A DNA stretch of 64,000 nucleotides from assembly GCF_001245615.1 (NCBI RefSeq), contig NZ_CWKH01000001.1, positions 2,852,001 through 2,916,000 on the forward strand. Reading direction: 5' to 3'. Source of the DNA: Mycolicibacterium neworleansense (lineage in GTDB: Bacteria; Actinomycetota; Actinomycetes; Mycobacteriales; Mycobacteriaceae). Shown piece by piece: positions 1 through 8,568 of the stretch (positions are counted from its first letter, which is position 1; the number at the start of each line of letters is the position of its first letter). The position numbers and the translations under genes were made by a program. The notes beneath the pieces are model-generated. The model saw only the letters and a program-made list of their open reading frames with translations, did not search any database and had not been told where the DNA came from.

Positions 1-1163
1 TTCAGTTGCTCGATGATGCGCAGCTCGTGTTCGATCTGTGCATAGGCCTTCTTGGCATGGTTGATCGGCCCGTACCGCTCAGCCGCCCCCGTCATGACCA
101 GATGCCGCAGCCAGCTGTCCTCGGTATGTCCGGCTGGGACGTCGAACGGTGGCAGTTGCGGGGCGATGAGCGCCAGCGCGAAGGCACATTGATCACCGAG
201 ATCCGCTGCTGCCGTCACGATCTCGGTACCGAACCGCCGGGCCATCTCCTCCCCCGAGCGCAGATGCGACCCGCCCAGTGGGGCCAGCCACCCGGCCGCG
301 GTATCCATCGAGTTGCGGGCCCGGATCGCGGCCATCGCCATGGCCAGCCGGCCCCGCTCGGGGGCGGCGAAGTGCGCACCGGTGGTGGCTACCACCGGTA
401 TGCCGAACCGTGGAGCCAGCCCGGCCAGAGCGGCGTTGCGCTCGTCGTCACACGGATGGCCGTGATGGGTGAGCTCGATGCTGACCCGGTCCGCCCCGAA
501 GCGGTCCACCAGGTCGGCCAGTGCGGTGGCGGCGGCTTCCGGACCGCCTTCCGAGAGCGCCTGGCGGACATGACCTTTGCGACAGCCGGTGAGGATGTGC
601 CAGTGCCCACCGGCGGCCTCGGTGAGCTCGTCGAAGTCGTAGCGGGGCTTACCCTTCTCACCGCCGGCCAGGTGCGCCTTGGCGATCTCGCGGGACAGCC
701 GCCGGTATCCCTCCGGCCCACGGGCCAGCACCAGCAGGTGCGGGCCGGGCGGATCGGGGTCCTCGGTGCGGGGGACGTTTCCCAGCGACAGCTCGGCACC
801 GAACACCGTGGCCACGTCAAGCTCCCTGGCCGCCTCGGCGAACCGCACCACGCCGTAGAGCCCGTCATGGTCGGTCAGCGCGATGGCCCGCAGGTTCAAC
901 CGGGCCGCCTCCTCGACCAACTCCTCCGGCGTACTCGCTCCATCGAGGAAGCTGTAGGCACTGTGCGTGTGCAGTTCGGCGTAACGCACCGAACCGCCGA
1001 TGCGGGAGATGTCCGGCTGTTGATAGGCACCACGCTTGCGGGACCAGGCCGGGCTGTCCCCGCCGTCGCCGGCGGGCTCCAGCGGCAGCCCGGACCGGCG
1101 GGGCTTGCCGGGAAGCACCCGCTCCATCTCCGACCAGCTCGGCGGCCCGTTATGCCAACCCAC
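1..1163 (-). CDS. dnaE2: Error-prone DNA polymerase DnaE2 (C-terminal part lies beyond the left edge)
   Basis: Second bacterial replicative-type polymerase alpha subunit, used with ImuA' and ImuB for damage-induced mutagenesis. Reading on the minus strand from GTG at 1163 gives an open frame to base 1 of the window (about 387 residues). It begins VGWHNGPPSWSEMERVLPGK and contains the PHP-domain motif YAELHTHSAYSFLDGAS and then LTDHDGLYGVVRFAEAA, as in mycobacterial DnaE2. The catalytic palm domain lies outside the window. A perfect LexA box (1176-1191) and a TACACT -10 element (1170-1175) lie directly upstream, and only six bases separate that -10 from the GTG, so the transcript is probably leaderless. 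The start is supported by this promoter and by the known N-terminus of the family. The function rests on family similarity, not on direct proof. Confidence 0.93.
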   Translation of the reverse strand, partial: MGWHNGPPSWSEMERVLPGKPRRSGLPLEPAGDGGDSPAWSRKRGAYQQPDISRIGGSVRYAELHTHSAYSFLDGASTPEELVEEAARLNLRAIALTDHDGLYGVVRFAEAARELDVATVFGAELSLGNVPRTEDPDPPGPHLLVLARGPEGYRRLSREIAKAHLAGGEKGKPRYDFDELTEAAGGHWHILTGCRKGHVRQALSEGGPEAAATALADLVDRFGADRVSIELTHHGHPCDDERNAALAGLAPRFGIPVVATTGAHFAAPERGRLAMAMAAIRARNSMDTAAGWLAPLGGSHLRSGEEMARRFGTEIVTAAADLGDQCAFALALIAPQLPPFDVPAGHTEDSWLRHLVMTGAAERYGPINHAKKAYAQIEHELRIIEQL

Positions 1164-1175
1164 CAGACCAGTGTA

Positions 1176-1191
1176 TCGAACAATTGTTCGA
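1176..1191 (-). promoter_or_regulatory. LexA (SOS) box and promoter of dnaE2
   Basis: TCGAAC-AATT-GTTCGA is a perfect 16-bp palindrome and matches the mycobacterial/Gram-positive SOS box. It abuts the dnaE2 -10 element TACACT (minus strand, 1175-1170), so bound LexA should block RNA polymerase. dnaE2 is LexA-regulated in M. tuberculosis. Confidence 0.93.
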
Positions 1192-1307
1192 ACCAGGAGT
1201 GGCGTGGGTGCATGGCAGCACGTGGGTGTAGGTCACCTCGTGATGCCGATCACGCCGCGGCCCCCTACGATGCCTCTGGGCTGGGGATCGGGTCTGAAAG
1301 GCAGGCA

Positions 1308-2312
1308 ATGGCCACAACGTCAGCGTCAACCAAGTACATCGGCTATCTCGGTGGTGTCGCGGTAGCGGCAGGAGTCGGAGCGGCGATCGCCGTGGCCGGC
1401 CAAGGCACCGCCCACGCGGATTCGGGTGACGGCGCGGCCAAGGAATCGACCAGCAGCACGTCGAGCGTCAACGCTGGGCCCAAGCGTGGTGAAACAAAGG
1501 CCGGCGACACCAAGCGCGCCAAGCCGCTGTCCAAGGTCAAGGACAGCGTCAAGGAAAGCATCGACAAGCAGGCCGACAAGATCGAGAAGGCGGCCGCGCA
1601 CGTCACCAAGACCGTGCAGGCCGCCAAGCCCGCCAAGCCGGTGGCTGTCAAGCCCAAGCCGAAGCCGAGTGCCGAGGAGTTCGAGGCCGGCCAGGTCGCC
1701 AAGCTCAAGGACCTGTTCGCTCCCAAGCAGGCCGCGGCTCCCAAGCCGACGCCCGTGGTGGAGGAAAAGCCGGATACCGAGACAGTCGCGCAGCCGACGA
1801 GCAAGACCTCGGTCACCCCGAAGGTCGCCGCAGTCCAGGACCAGGCAGCTACGCCGTGGGACCCCAACCCCCTGCGCGACAATGATCCCGAGCCGAAGGA
1901 CATTCCCCCCGAGATCCTGGATCTGCGGGATGCGTTGATGGGCGCCGCGCCGAACGAGCTCAAACCGCTTGTGCGCGAGGCGACCGAGCAGATCTACCGG
2001 GGCACCCAAATCGTGCCGTGGGTGAATGCGGTGATCCCGATCAGCAAGATTCTGCCCAGCCTGGCACCGGCGCTGGGTGACGATGACGCCGCGCGGGCTG
2101 CCCGGCAGACCATCATCAACGAGCTGATCAAGACCACGCCGCCGGGGTCGGCGGTGTACTACGGCTACGACATCATCGCCGACTTGATCAACCTGGAGGA
2201 GCCCGGCGCCGAACTCAAGGTCCAGGCCGTGACCACGGTGTGGGACCTGCTGGATCCGTTCGAGTTGGCGCACAACAAGGGCGAGTCCGGCATCGGCAAC
2301 GCGGCCGGATAG
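1308..2312 (+). CDS. Secreted Lys/Pro/Ala-rich protein of unknown function
   Basis: 334 residues. The N-terminus MATTSASTKY is followed by a hydrophobic segment (about residues 10-32) ending in an AHA-D type signal peptidase site, so the protein is probably exported by Sec. Residues about 35-200 form a low-complexity stretch rich in Lys, Ala, Pro, Ser and Thr, with a Lys/Glu-rich, probably helical part (about 60-110) and PKPKP-type runs. The last 130 residues (from about DIPPEILDLRDAL) look folded and helical. I do not recognise this C-terminal family. The open frame extends far upstream to base 6, but that extension is antisense to dnaE2 and is not real; the ATG at 1308 immediately precedes the signal peptide. 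A cell-wall or surface role is inference from composition. Confidence 0.8.
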   Translation: MATTSASTKYIGYLGGVAVAAGVGAAIAVAGQGTAHADSGDGAAKESTSSTSSVNAGPKRGETKAGDTKRAKPLSKVKDSVKESIDKQADKIEKAAAHVTKTVQAAKPAKPVAVKPKPKPSAEEFEAGQVAKLKDLFAPKQAAAPKPTPVVEEKPDTETVAQPTSKTSVTPKVAAVQDQAATPWDPNPLRDNDPEPKDIPPEILDLRDALMGAAPNELKPLVREATEQIYRGTQIVPWVNAVIPISKILPSLAPALGDDDAARAARQTIINELIKTTPPGSAVYYGYDIIADLINLEEPGAELKVQAVTTVWDLLDPFELAHNKGESGIGNAAG

Positions 2313-2326
2313 CTCGGAGGCTTCGA

Positions 2327-2389
2327 CCGCGAAATCAACGCTGTGGTCGTGAAGACCGTGCGGTGACGACCATTTCGTTGATTTCGCGG
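2327..2389. terminator. Long hairpin between convergent genes (probable bidirectional terminator)
   Basis: Perfect 14-bp inverted arms CCGCGAAATCAACG (2327-2340) and CGTTGATTTCGCGG (2376-2389) enclose a second matched pair, TGGTCGT (2344-2350) with ACGACCA (2366-2372), and a small tip ACCG/CGGT. Together they form a stem of about 25 bp. It sits in the 87-bp gap between two converging stop codons. There is no U-run, which is common for mycobacterial terminators. Confidence 0.65.
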
Positions 2390-2399
2390 TGCTCGTGCG

Positions 2400-3956
2400 T
2401 CAGTCCACCAGCGACGGTGTGTCGTAGCGCAGTGTCTCGCCGCGGAAGAACGCCGGATTGACCGACCGCCAGATCAACATGAGCACGGCACCGAACAGCA
2501 GCACGCCGAAGCCGATGAAGAACACCAGGCCGATGCCGCCGATCGCCGCGCCGCTGGCGTTCTCCGGGTCCATGCTCTCGCCGATCGAGATCACGAACAC
2601 CGCCGCGAGCACGATCCCGCCGAGCAGTGGGAACAGGAACTTGAACACCACGTTGTGGGCGCTGGTGAACAGCTCCCGGCGGAAGTACCACACGCACGCG
2701 AACGCGGTGATGCCGTAGTACCAGCAAATCATGATGCCAAGGGCGGCAATGGTATCCAGCAAGGCGCTCTCTGACAGCAGACTCACCACGGTGTAGAACA
2801 CACCGGTGACGACGCCCGCGACGACGGTCGCGTAGGTGGGCACAAGGTAGCGCGGGCTGACCTCGGCGAAGCGCGGCGGGAAGGCCTTGTAGGCGCCCAT
2901 CGCCAGCATCGCCCGCGCGGCGGGCAGGAACGTGGTCTGCAGGCTGGCCACCGACGAGGCCAGGATCGCCAGGAACAGCAGCGGGCCGGCCCAGGTGCCC
3001 AGCACGGGGTCCGCCAGTGCGGCGAACACGTTCTCGGCATTGTCCGGATTGCCCAGTCCGAGGTCGGATTCGCCGACGCCGGCGTACATCATGACCGCGA
3101 CCGCGATCAGCAGGTACGTCGCGAGGATGGACAGCACGCAGAGCAATCCGGCCCGGCCCGGCACCTTCGTCGGATCCTTGGATTCCTCCCCCAGCGTCAG
3201 GCAGGTGTCCCAGCCCCAGAAGGCGAAGATCGATCCGGTCACGCCAACCACGAAGGCGCTCAACACCAGTCCGCTGAACGGGTTGAACCAGTCGAGGTCG
3301 AACGACAAGCCGGCCGGGGCGTCGCCGCGGCCCACATGGACGAACGCCAGCACCGCGAACGCCAGCAGCACCACCATCTGGAAACCCACCAGGACGTACT
3401 GCACCCGTTCACTCGTTGTGATGCCGCGACTGGCGATGGCAGTCGCGATCACCAGGAACACCAGCGTGGTAACGATATTGATGGCCTTGTTGTCGGCGAG
3501 CTCGGCGATCGGCGGGTGGTTGGTGACCCGGGCGATGAACAGGTAGAAGAACTCGACGGCGATAGCGGCGAGGTTGGACAGCACGATGATGGACGCGACC
3601 ACCATGCCCCATCCGCACATCCAGCCGACATATGGCCCGAATGCCTTGGTGGACCACGTGAACGACGCACCGCAGTCAGGCGCACGCGAATTCAGCTCGC
3701 GGTAGGCGTACGCGGTCAGGAACATCGGGATGAAGCCGGCGATGAAGATCGCAGGCATCTTCAGCCCGACCGCGGCGACGATCAGGCCGATGCTCGCCGT
3801 CAGTGTGTATCCGGGTGCCACACATGAGATCCCGAGGATCGCACCCGAGAACGTACCGACCTTGCCCGCGGCAAGCCCCTTGGACACCAGCCCCGCCGGG
3901 TGTTCGGCCTCCTCGAGCTTCTGATGCGACTCGCGTTCCGATGCGGACTCGGTCAT
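2400..3956 (-). CDS. APC-superfamily amino acid/polyamine permease
   Basis: 518 residues with about 12 hydrophobic segments after a charged 40-residue cytoplasmic N-terminus. The GAILGISCVAPGYTLTAS segment in the first membrane helix is the unwound Gly-rich helix of the APC fold, and FAFWGWDTCLTLGEE in helix 6 matches the family. APC carriers import amino acids or amines with protons; the substrate cannot be read from the sequence. The ATG overlaps the stop of the upstream universal stress protein gene (ATGA, 3953-3956), so the two are cotranscribed and translationally coupled. This pairing suggests uptake under stress or starvation, which is inference. Confidence 0.88.
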   Translation of the reverse strand: MTESASERESHQKLEEAEHPAGLVSKGLAAGKVGTFSGAILGISCVAPGYTLTASIGLIVAAVGLKMPAIFIAGFIPMFLTAYAYRELNSRAPDCGASFTWSTKAFGPYVGWMCGWGMVVASIIVLSNLAAIAVEFFYLFIARVTNHPPIAELADNKAINIVTTLVFLVIATAIASRGITTSERVQYVLVGFQMVVLLAFAVLAFVHVGRGDAPAGLSFDLDWFNPFSGLVLSAFVVGVTGSIFAFWGWDTCLTLGEESKDPTKVPGRAGLLCVLSILATYLLIAVAVMMYAGVGESDLGLGNPDNAENVFAALADPVLGTWAGPLLFLAILASSVASLQTTFLPAARAMLAMGAYKAFPPRFAEVSPRYLVPTYATVVAGVVTGVFYTVVSLLSESALLDTIAALGIMICWYYGITAFACVWYFRRELFTSAHNVVFKFLFPLLGGIVLAAVFVISIGESMDPENASGAAIGGIGLVFFIGFGVLLFGAVLMLIWRSVNPAFFRGETLRYDTPSLVD

Positions 3957-4855
3957 GAGTTGTCCTCGCCGTCTTTCAGTTCATCCCGGGGCACAACCAC
4001 CATGGGTACGTCCAACACCCGTAACATCTTCGCCGCGGTGGAGCCGAGGAAGATCCGCCGTGGCGCGCTGAGCCGACTGGACCCGACCATGATGACGTCA
4101 CCGTCATCCCAGCTCAACTGTTCGACGGCAGCCTCGACGCTTGGGCCGTTGACGATGGTGGAGGTCACCGGAAAATCAGCCGGCAGTTCGTTTCTGGCCG
4201 CATCGAGGGTGCGTTCGGCGTGGGCGAGCGCGTGCGACCGGACCGCCTCGGCGTCGCCGCGCAGCGAGCCGAAAGTCGGATCGAGTGCGACCAACGACAC
4301 CAGCCGCAGCGGGACGTCCGCCACCCGGCTGGCCCGGACCGCGGTGGCGAGCAACAGATCCGAACCCTGACGCCGGCCGATGGCGCAGGTGATCTCGTGC
4401 ACGCGCTGCACCCGGGAATCACGGGTTCCGCGCGGCGCCACCGCGACCGGCACCGGTGAGGAGTGCAGCAGTTCGTTGACCACCGACCCCAGCGAGAAGC
4501 TGCCGACCAGTCCGCCGCCGGCGCCACCGACCACGATGGCGGCCGCCTGCAGCCGCAGCGCTTCGCGGATCAGGCCGTCGGTGAACGACTCGTCGAAGCT
4601 CAGATGCGTGTGCGCCACAACGTCGTCGGGCACCGAGGCCAAGGCGTCGTCCAGCCAGCCCTGCGCCTGTTCGGCCACGACTTCCTCGTAGCCGCCACCT
4701 TTGGGTACGGTCCCCGGCGGCGCGGTGTCGGGCGGTAGCACGATGCAGATGTTGACCTCGGCGCCCAATGTCCGGGCGAACCGGACCGCCAAGGCCAGAG
4801 CATCGGCGCCACCGGGGGTGGCCAGATATCCAACGACCAGGTTTGCCTGCGTCAT
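3953..4855 (-). CDS. Two-domain universal stress protein (UspA family)
   Basis: 300 residues made of two tandem Usp domains (about 1-145 and 155-300). Each has the ATP-binding Gly-rich loop at its end: VVGGAGGGLVGSFSLGSV in the first and MVGSSRLSAPRRIFLGST in the second. Both loops look intact, so both halves may bind ATP. The start is set at the ATG at 4855 (MTQANLVVGYLATPGG), because beta-strand 1 of the fold begins there; an upstream ATG at 4912 would add 19 non-homologous residues. It is first in a two-gene unit with the APC permease and overlaps its start by 4 bp. Many mycobacterial Usp proteins are induced by hypoxia or stationary phase; no such operator is evident here. Confidence 0.9.
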   Translation of the reverse strand: MTQANLVVGYLATPGGADALALAVRFARTLGAEVNICIVLPPDTAPPGTVPKGGGYEEVVAEQAQGWLDDALASVPDDVVAHTHLSFDESFTDGLIREALRLQAAAIVVGGAGGGLVGSFSLGSVVNELLHSSPVPVAVAPRGTRDSRVQRVHEITCAIGRRQGSDLLLATAVRASRVADVPLRLVSLVALDPTFGSLRGDAEAVRSHALAHAERTLDAARNELPADFPVTSTIVNGPSVEAAVEQLSWDDGDVIMVGSSRLSAPRRIFLGSTAAKMLRVLDVPMVVVPRDELKDGEDNS

Positions 4856-4961
4856 CCGCCACCACCCATCCCGCACCGCCCCGTGCGCGCCGTAGTGGTT
4901 CGATCCTGTCAACCCACCACGCGGCGTGCAGGGCTTCTACGAAATTGCCGGACCGGCCGGA

Positions 4962-5831
4962 TCAGTCGGAATACTCAGCGGCGCCGTCCTCGAGCACGAG
5001 CCGGGCATCTGTCCCGTCGGGACCGCTGGCCTCGGTGCGGAACACCGCCCGGCCGGCTTCGGTACGCCAGATCGACGTCGTCAGCGTCTCTCCCGGGAAC
5101 ACCGGCGAACTGAACCGCGCCGCCACCGCATGGACCTTGGTGGCGTCGCCGCCGCCGAGCTCGGCCACCAGCGCCCGGCCGGCCACCCCGTAGGTGCACA
5201 GGCCGTGCAGGATCGGCTTCGGGAACCCGGCGAGATTCTTCGCGAACCACGGATCGCTGTGCAGGGGGTTGCGATCCCCGGAGAGCCGGTAGATCAGCGC
5301 CTGGTCCTCACGGGTGGGCAGCACCACCTGGGCGTCGGGTTCGCGGTCGGGAATCTGCGGTGCCTCCGGGCGCTGCCCCGGCTGCCCGCCGAATCCGCCT
5401 TCGCCCCGAATGACCACGGTGGTAAGGGTTTCCGCGACGACCTCGCCGCTGGCCGGATCGGTGCCGATGCCCTTGAGCATGACCACCGCGTTCTTGCCCT
5501 CACCCTTGTCCTGGATGTCGGCGACCTCGGAGACCACGGTCAGCTTTCCGGACGGGGGCAGCGGCCGGTGCAACCGGATCTCCTGGGACCCGTGCAGCAG
5601 CATGCTGAAGTTGAAGGTGCCGATCTTGAGCGCCGCCGGGAACGCCGAGCACGCGATCACCGCATAGGTCGGCAACACCTGCTGTTCGATCTCGTGGCTG
5701 TTCTCGGTGGTGAAGGCAAGGTCATCGGTGCCTGCGCCGACCCCGATGGCGTACAGCAGGGTGTCGCGGTCGGTCCAGTCGAACTGAATCGGATCGGTCG
5801 TCTCGCCAATGGCGTCCGGATTGAGGGGCAT
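4962..5831 (-). CDS. htdY: (3R)-hydroxyacyl-thioester dehydratase, double-hotdog MaoC family (HtdY-like)
   Basis: 289 residues, the size of M. tuberculosis Rv3389c (HtdY). It has two hotdog folds: an N-terminal MaoC_N-like half (about 1-150) and a C-terminal hydratase half (about 160-289). The catalytic hydratase-2 signature is visible as RLSGDRNPLHSDPWFAK, with its Asp and His, followed by PILHGLCTYGVAGRAL. The enzyme hydrates trans-2-enoyl thioesters to (R)-3-hydroxyacyl thioesters. The ATG at 5831 (MPLNPDAIG) is chosen because the open frame upstream is antisense to the next gene. It is divergent from the acrA1-like gene with only 60 bp between starts, as in M. tuberculosis, where lipid metabolism genes also surround it. 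Confidence 0.9.
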   Translation of the reverse strand: MPLNPDAIGETTDPIQFDWTDRDTLLYAIGVGAGTDDLAFTTENSHEIEQQVLPTYAVIACSAFPAALKIGTFNFSMLLHGSQEIRLHRPLPPSGKLTVVSEVADIQDKGEGKNAVVMLKGIGTDPASGEVVAETLTTVVIRGEGGFGGQPGQRPEAPQIPDREPDAQVVLPTREDQALIYRLSGDRNPLHSDPWFAKNLAGFPKPILHGLCTYGVAGRALVAELGGGDATKVHAVAARFSSPVFPGETLTTSIWRTEAGRAVFRTEASGPDGTDARLVLEDGAAEYSD

Positions 5832-5891
5832 GCGTGCCGACGATAGTTGAGTCGACCGCCCTTGTTGACGTTTGCCCGATCTAGGGCCACG

Positions 5892-7897
5892 ATGGCTCGC
5901 ATGCGTTATGTCGTTACCGGCGGTACCGGGTTTATCGGCCGCCGAGTGATCACCCGGATTTTGTCCCGCGACCCCGGCGCCGAGGTGTGGGTGCTGGTGC
6001 GACGCGAGTCGCTGACCCGCTTCGAGCGGCTGGCCCAAGATTGGGATGAGCGAGTGAAACCGCTGGTCGGCGACCTGACTGCGGCTGATTTGGGATTGAC
6101 CGAAACCGATATCGCCGAATTGGGCGACATCGCACACGTGGTGCACTGCGCGGCCATCTACGACATGACGGTCGGTGAGTCCGAGCAGCGGGCCGCCAAT
6201 GTGGACGGCACCCGTGCGGTGATCGAACTCGCCCGGCGGCTGGACTCCACGTTGCATCACGTGTCCTCGATCGCGGTGGCCGGAAACCATCGCGGCGTGT
6301 TCACCGAGGACGATTTCGATGTCGCCCAGGATCTGCCCACGCCGTACCACCAGACCAAGTTCGAGGCCGAACTGCTGGTGCGCTCGACGCCGGGCCTGCG
6401 CTACCGGGTGTACCGGCCGGCCGTGGTGGTCGGCGATTCGCAGACCGGTGCGATGGACAAGATCGACGGCCCCTACTACTTCTTCGGCGTCCTGGCACGG
6501 CTAGCGGCGCTGCCCAGTTTCACACCGATGATGCTGCCCGACAGCGGCCGGACCAACGTCGTTCCGGTGGACTATGTGGTTGACGCGATGGTCGCGCTGA
6601 TGCACGTCGAGGACAAGGACGGCGAGACGTTCCACCTCACCGCACCGAAGACCATCGGACTGCGCGAGATCTACCGCGGGGTGGCGGGCGAGGCCGGGTT
6701 GCCTCCGCTGCGCGGCTCACTGCCGCGGGCCACCGCGGCACCGGTGTTGCGGGCGCGGGGGCGGGTCAAGGCGGTGCGCAACATCGTCGCCACCCAGCTG
6801 GGTATCCCCGGTGACGTGCTCGACGTGGTCGAGTTGCGGCCGACCTTCACCGCGGACAACACCACGGCGGCGCTGCGCGGCACCGGAATCGCGGTGCCCG
6901 AATTCTCTTCGTACGCACCGAAATTGTGGCGGTACTGGGCCGAGCACCTCGACCCGGACCGCGCACGGCGCGACGATCCGGCCGGCCCCCTGGTCGGTAG
7001 GCACGTCATCATCACCGGCGCCTCCAGCGGCATCGGCCGGCGTGCGTCTTCGCCCTGGCGCGCAGCGGCGAGGCGCTCGACGATCTGGTCGCCGAGATCC
7101 GCTCGGCGGGCGGGCAGGCCTACGCATTCACTTGCGACGTCACCGATTCCGCGTCGGTCGAGCACACGGTCAAGGACATTCTCGGCCGGTTCGGCCACGT
7201 CGACTACCTGGTGAACAATGCCGGCCGGTCCATCCGCCGATCGGTGACGAACTCCACGGACCGCCTGCACGACTACGAGCGGGTGATGGCGGTCAACTAT
7301 TTCGGTTCGGTCCGTATGGTGCTGGCGCTGTTGCCGCACTGGCGCGAACGCCGGTTCGGGCATGTGGTCAACGTGTCCAGCGCCGGTGTGCAGGCCAACA
7401 CCCCGAAGTACAGTGCCTACCTACCGTCCAAGGCCGCACTGGATGCGTTCTCCGAGGTGGTCGGCACCGAAACCCTTTCGGATCACATCACCTTCACCAA
7501 TATCCACATGCCCCTGGTGAAGACGCCGATGATCGCACCGTCGCGCAAGCTCAACCCGGTACCGCCGATCTCGGCCGAACACGCCGCAGCCATGGTGGTG
7601 CGTGGCCTGGTGGACAAGCCGGCCCGGATCGACACCCCGCTGGGCACTGTCGCCGATTTCGGCAACTACCTGACCCCGAAGCTGTCTCGCCGTGTGCTGC
7701 ATCAGCTGTATCTGGGCTACCCGGACTCAGCGGCCGCACGTGGGCTGAATGGTGAATCCGCCGAAGGGGCATCGGGCGGGACGGCGCAACGCCGGCCGAA
7801 GCGCCCGGCCCGCAGCGCCCGCGGTCTGCGGGTCCCGCGGCGGGTGGCCCGCCCGGTCAAGCGCGCGGTGCGGCTGGTCCCCGGCGTGCACTGGTAG
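5892..7897 (+). pseudogene. acrA1: acrA1-like multidomain fatty acyl reductase, broken by an internal out-of-frame deletion
   Basis: N-terminal half (about 370 residues): NAD-binding reductase of the extended SDR/FAR type, with TGGTGFIG at the start and YHQTKFEAE as the active-site Tyr-x3-Lys. C-terminal half: classical SDR with TGASSGIG, VNNAG, and the Ser...YLPSK catalytic set, ending in the basic tail RRVARPVKRAVRLVPGVHW. This is the layout of Rv3391 (AcrA1), proposed to reduce acyl-CoAs. The frame breaks at 7041-7046: after GIGR the next expected residues appear in another frame as VFALARSGEALDDL, and about 10-11 residues of the Rossmann helix are missing. Start is ATG 5892, or ATG 5901 (MRYVVTGGTG). 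It is either a real inactivating deletion or an assembly error. Confidence 0.82.
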
Positions 7898-8516
7898 CCG
7901 CCCCAACAGCGTTGTCCCAGGCCACCATTGCCATATCCACCGCCGCATCCATATCGGCGCGGGAGACGCCGTCCCTGGCCTGGATGGACAGTCCGTACAG
8001 CACCGTGATCATGAACGAGGCCATCCGCTGCGCGTCGAGGTCCGCGGGCAACTCCCCGTCGGCCATGCCTCCGCGGATCCGGGCCAGTAGCCGTGCGCGG
8101 TCCTCGTCGCGGCAGTTCTTGAGCAGGTCGCGCATCACCTCGGTTTCGGTCGAGTAGGCGATGGCGGCGAGCACGATCAGACAACCCGGCGGAGTCGAGG
8201 GATCGGCGTAGTCGCGCACGTTGTCACGCAGCATGGCCTCGACCGCGTCCCGAACCGGCCCGGGACGCTGCAGCGCGATCGTGGTCGGCGAACGGTCGGG
8301 CGCGTTGTAGTACGCGACCGCTTCGCGGAACAGATCCTCCTTGGAGCCGAAGGTGGCGTACAGGCTCGGCGCATTGAGGCCCATCGCCGCAGTCAGGTCG
8401 CTGACCCGGGTGCCCTCGTAGCCCCGCTCCCAGAACACGTCCAGTGCTGCCTGCAGCGCGGTGTCCCGATCGAAGGCACGGGGTCGGCCGCGGCGGCCTG
8501 AGGGTTGACGGGGCAT
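7857..8516 (-). CDS. TetR-family transcriptional repressor
   Basis: 219 residues. The N-terminal helix-turn-helix spans about residues 10-60, with FDRDTALQAALDVFWERGYE and then LYATFGSKEDLFREAV, the typical TetR_N signature. The C-terminal half has the PGCLIVLAA pattern seen in TetR regulators beside dehydrogenases. It is divergent from the SDR gene at 8569; the 52-bp gap holds a 20-bp palindrome (8531-8550), its likely operator. Its 3' end overlaps the end of the acrA1-like gene by 41 bp in convergent orientation. It probably represses itself and the SDR-sugE-iunH unit. The ligand is unknown. Confidence 0.87.
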   Translation of the reverse strand: MPRQPSGRRGRPRAFDRDTALQAALDVFWERGYEGTRVSDLTAAMGLNAPSLYATFGSKEDLFREAVAYYNAPDRSPTTIALQRPGPVRDAVEAMLRDNVRDYADPSTPPGCLIVLAAIAYSTETEVMRDLLKNCRDEDRARLLARIRGGMADGELPADLDAQRMASFMITVLYGLSIQARDGVSRADMDAAVDMAMVAWDNAVGAATSARRGPAAPRA

Positions 8517-8530
8517 GGAATGAGTTTATA

Positions 8531-8550
8531 TTTGTAGTATTCATTACAAA
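8531..8550. promoter_or_regulatory. Probable TetR operator between TetR and SDR genes
   Basis: TTTGTA-N8-TACAAA is an AT-rich inverted repeat in an otherwise GC-rich context. It lies midway between two divergent starts (8516 and 8569), where a TetR dimer would control both promoters. Confidence 0.6.
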
Positions 8551-8568
8551 ATTGATTGGAGCTCCGGC

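Noticed and set aside
389..1213. Minus-strand frames at 389-868 and 896-1213
   Set aside because: They are in other frames of dnaE2. Their composition (Arg/Pro/Ser-rich) is typical of out-of-frame GC-rich reading.
6..1307. Long plus-strand open frame joined to the secreted protein at 1308
   Set aside because: It is antisense to dnaE2, whose minus-strand translation is clearly homologous; the signal peptide begins at 1308.
5832..6350. N-terminal extension of HtdY to 6350
   Set aside because: This part lies antisense to the acrA1-like gene and lacks homology; the fold starts at ATG 5831.
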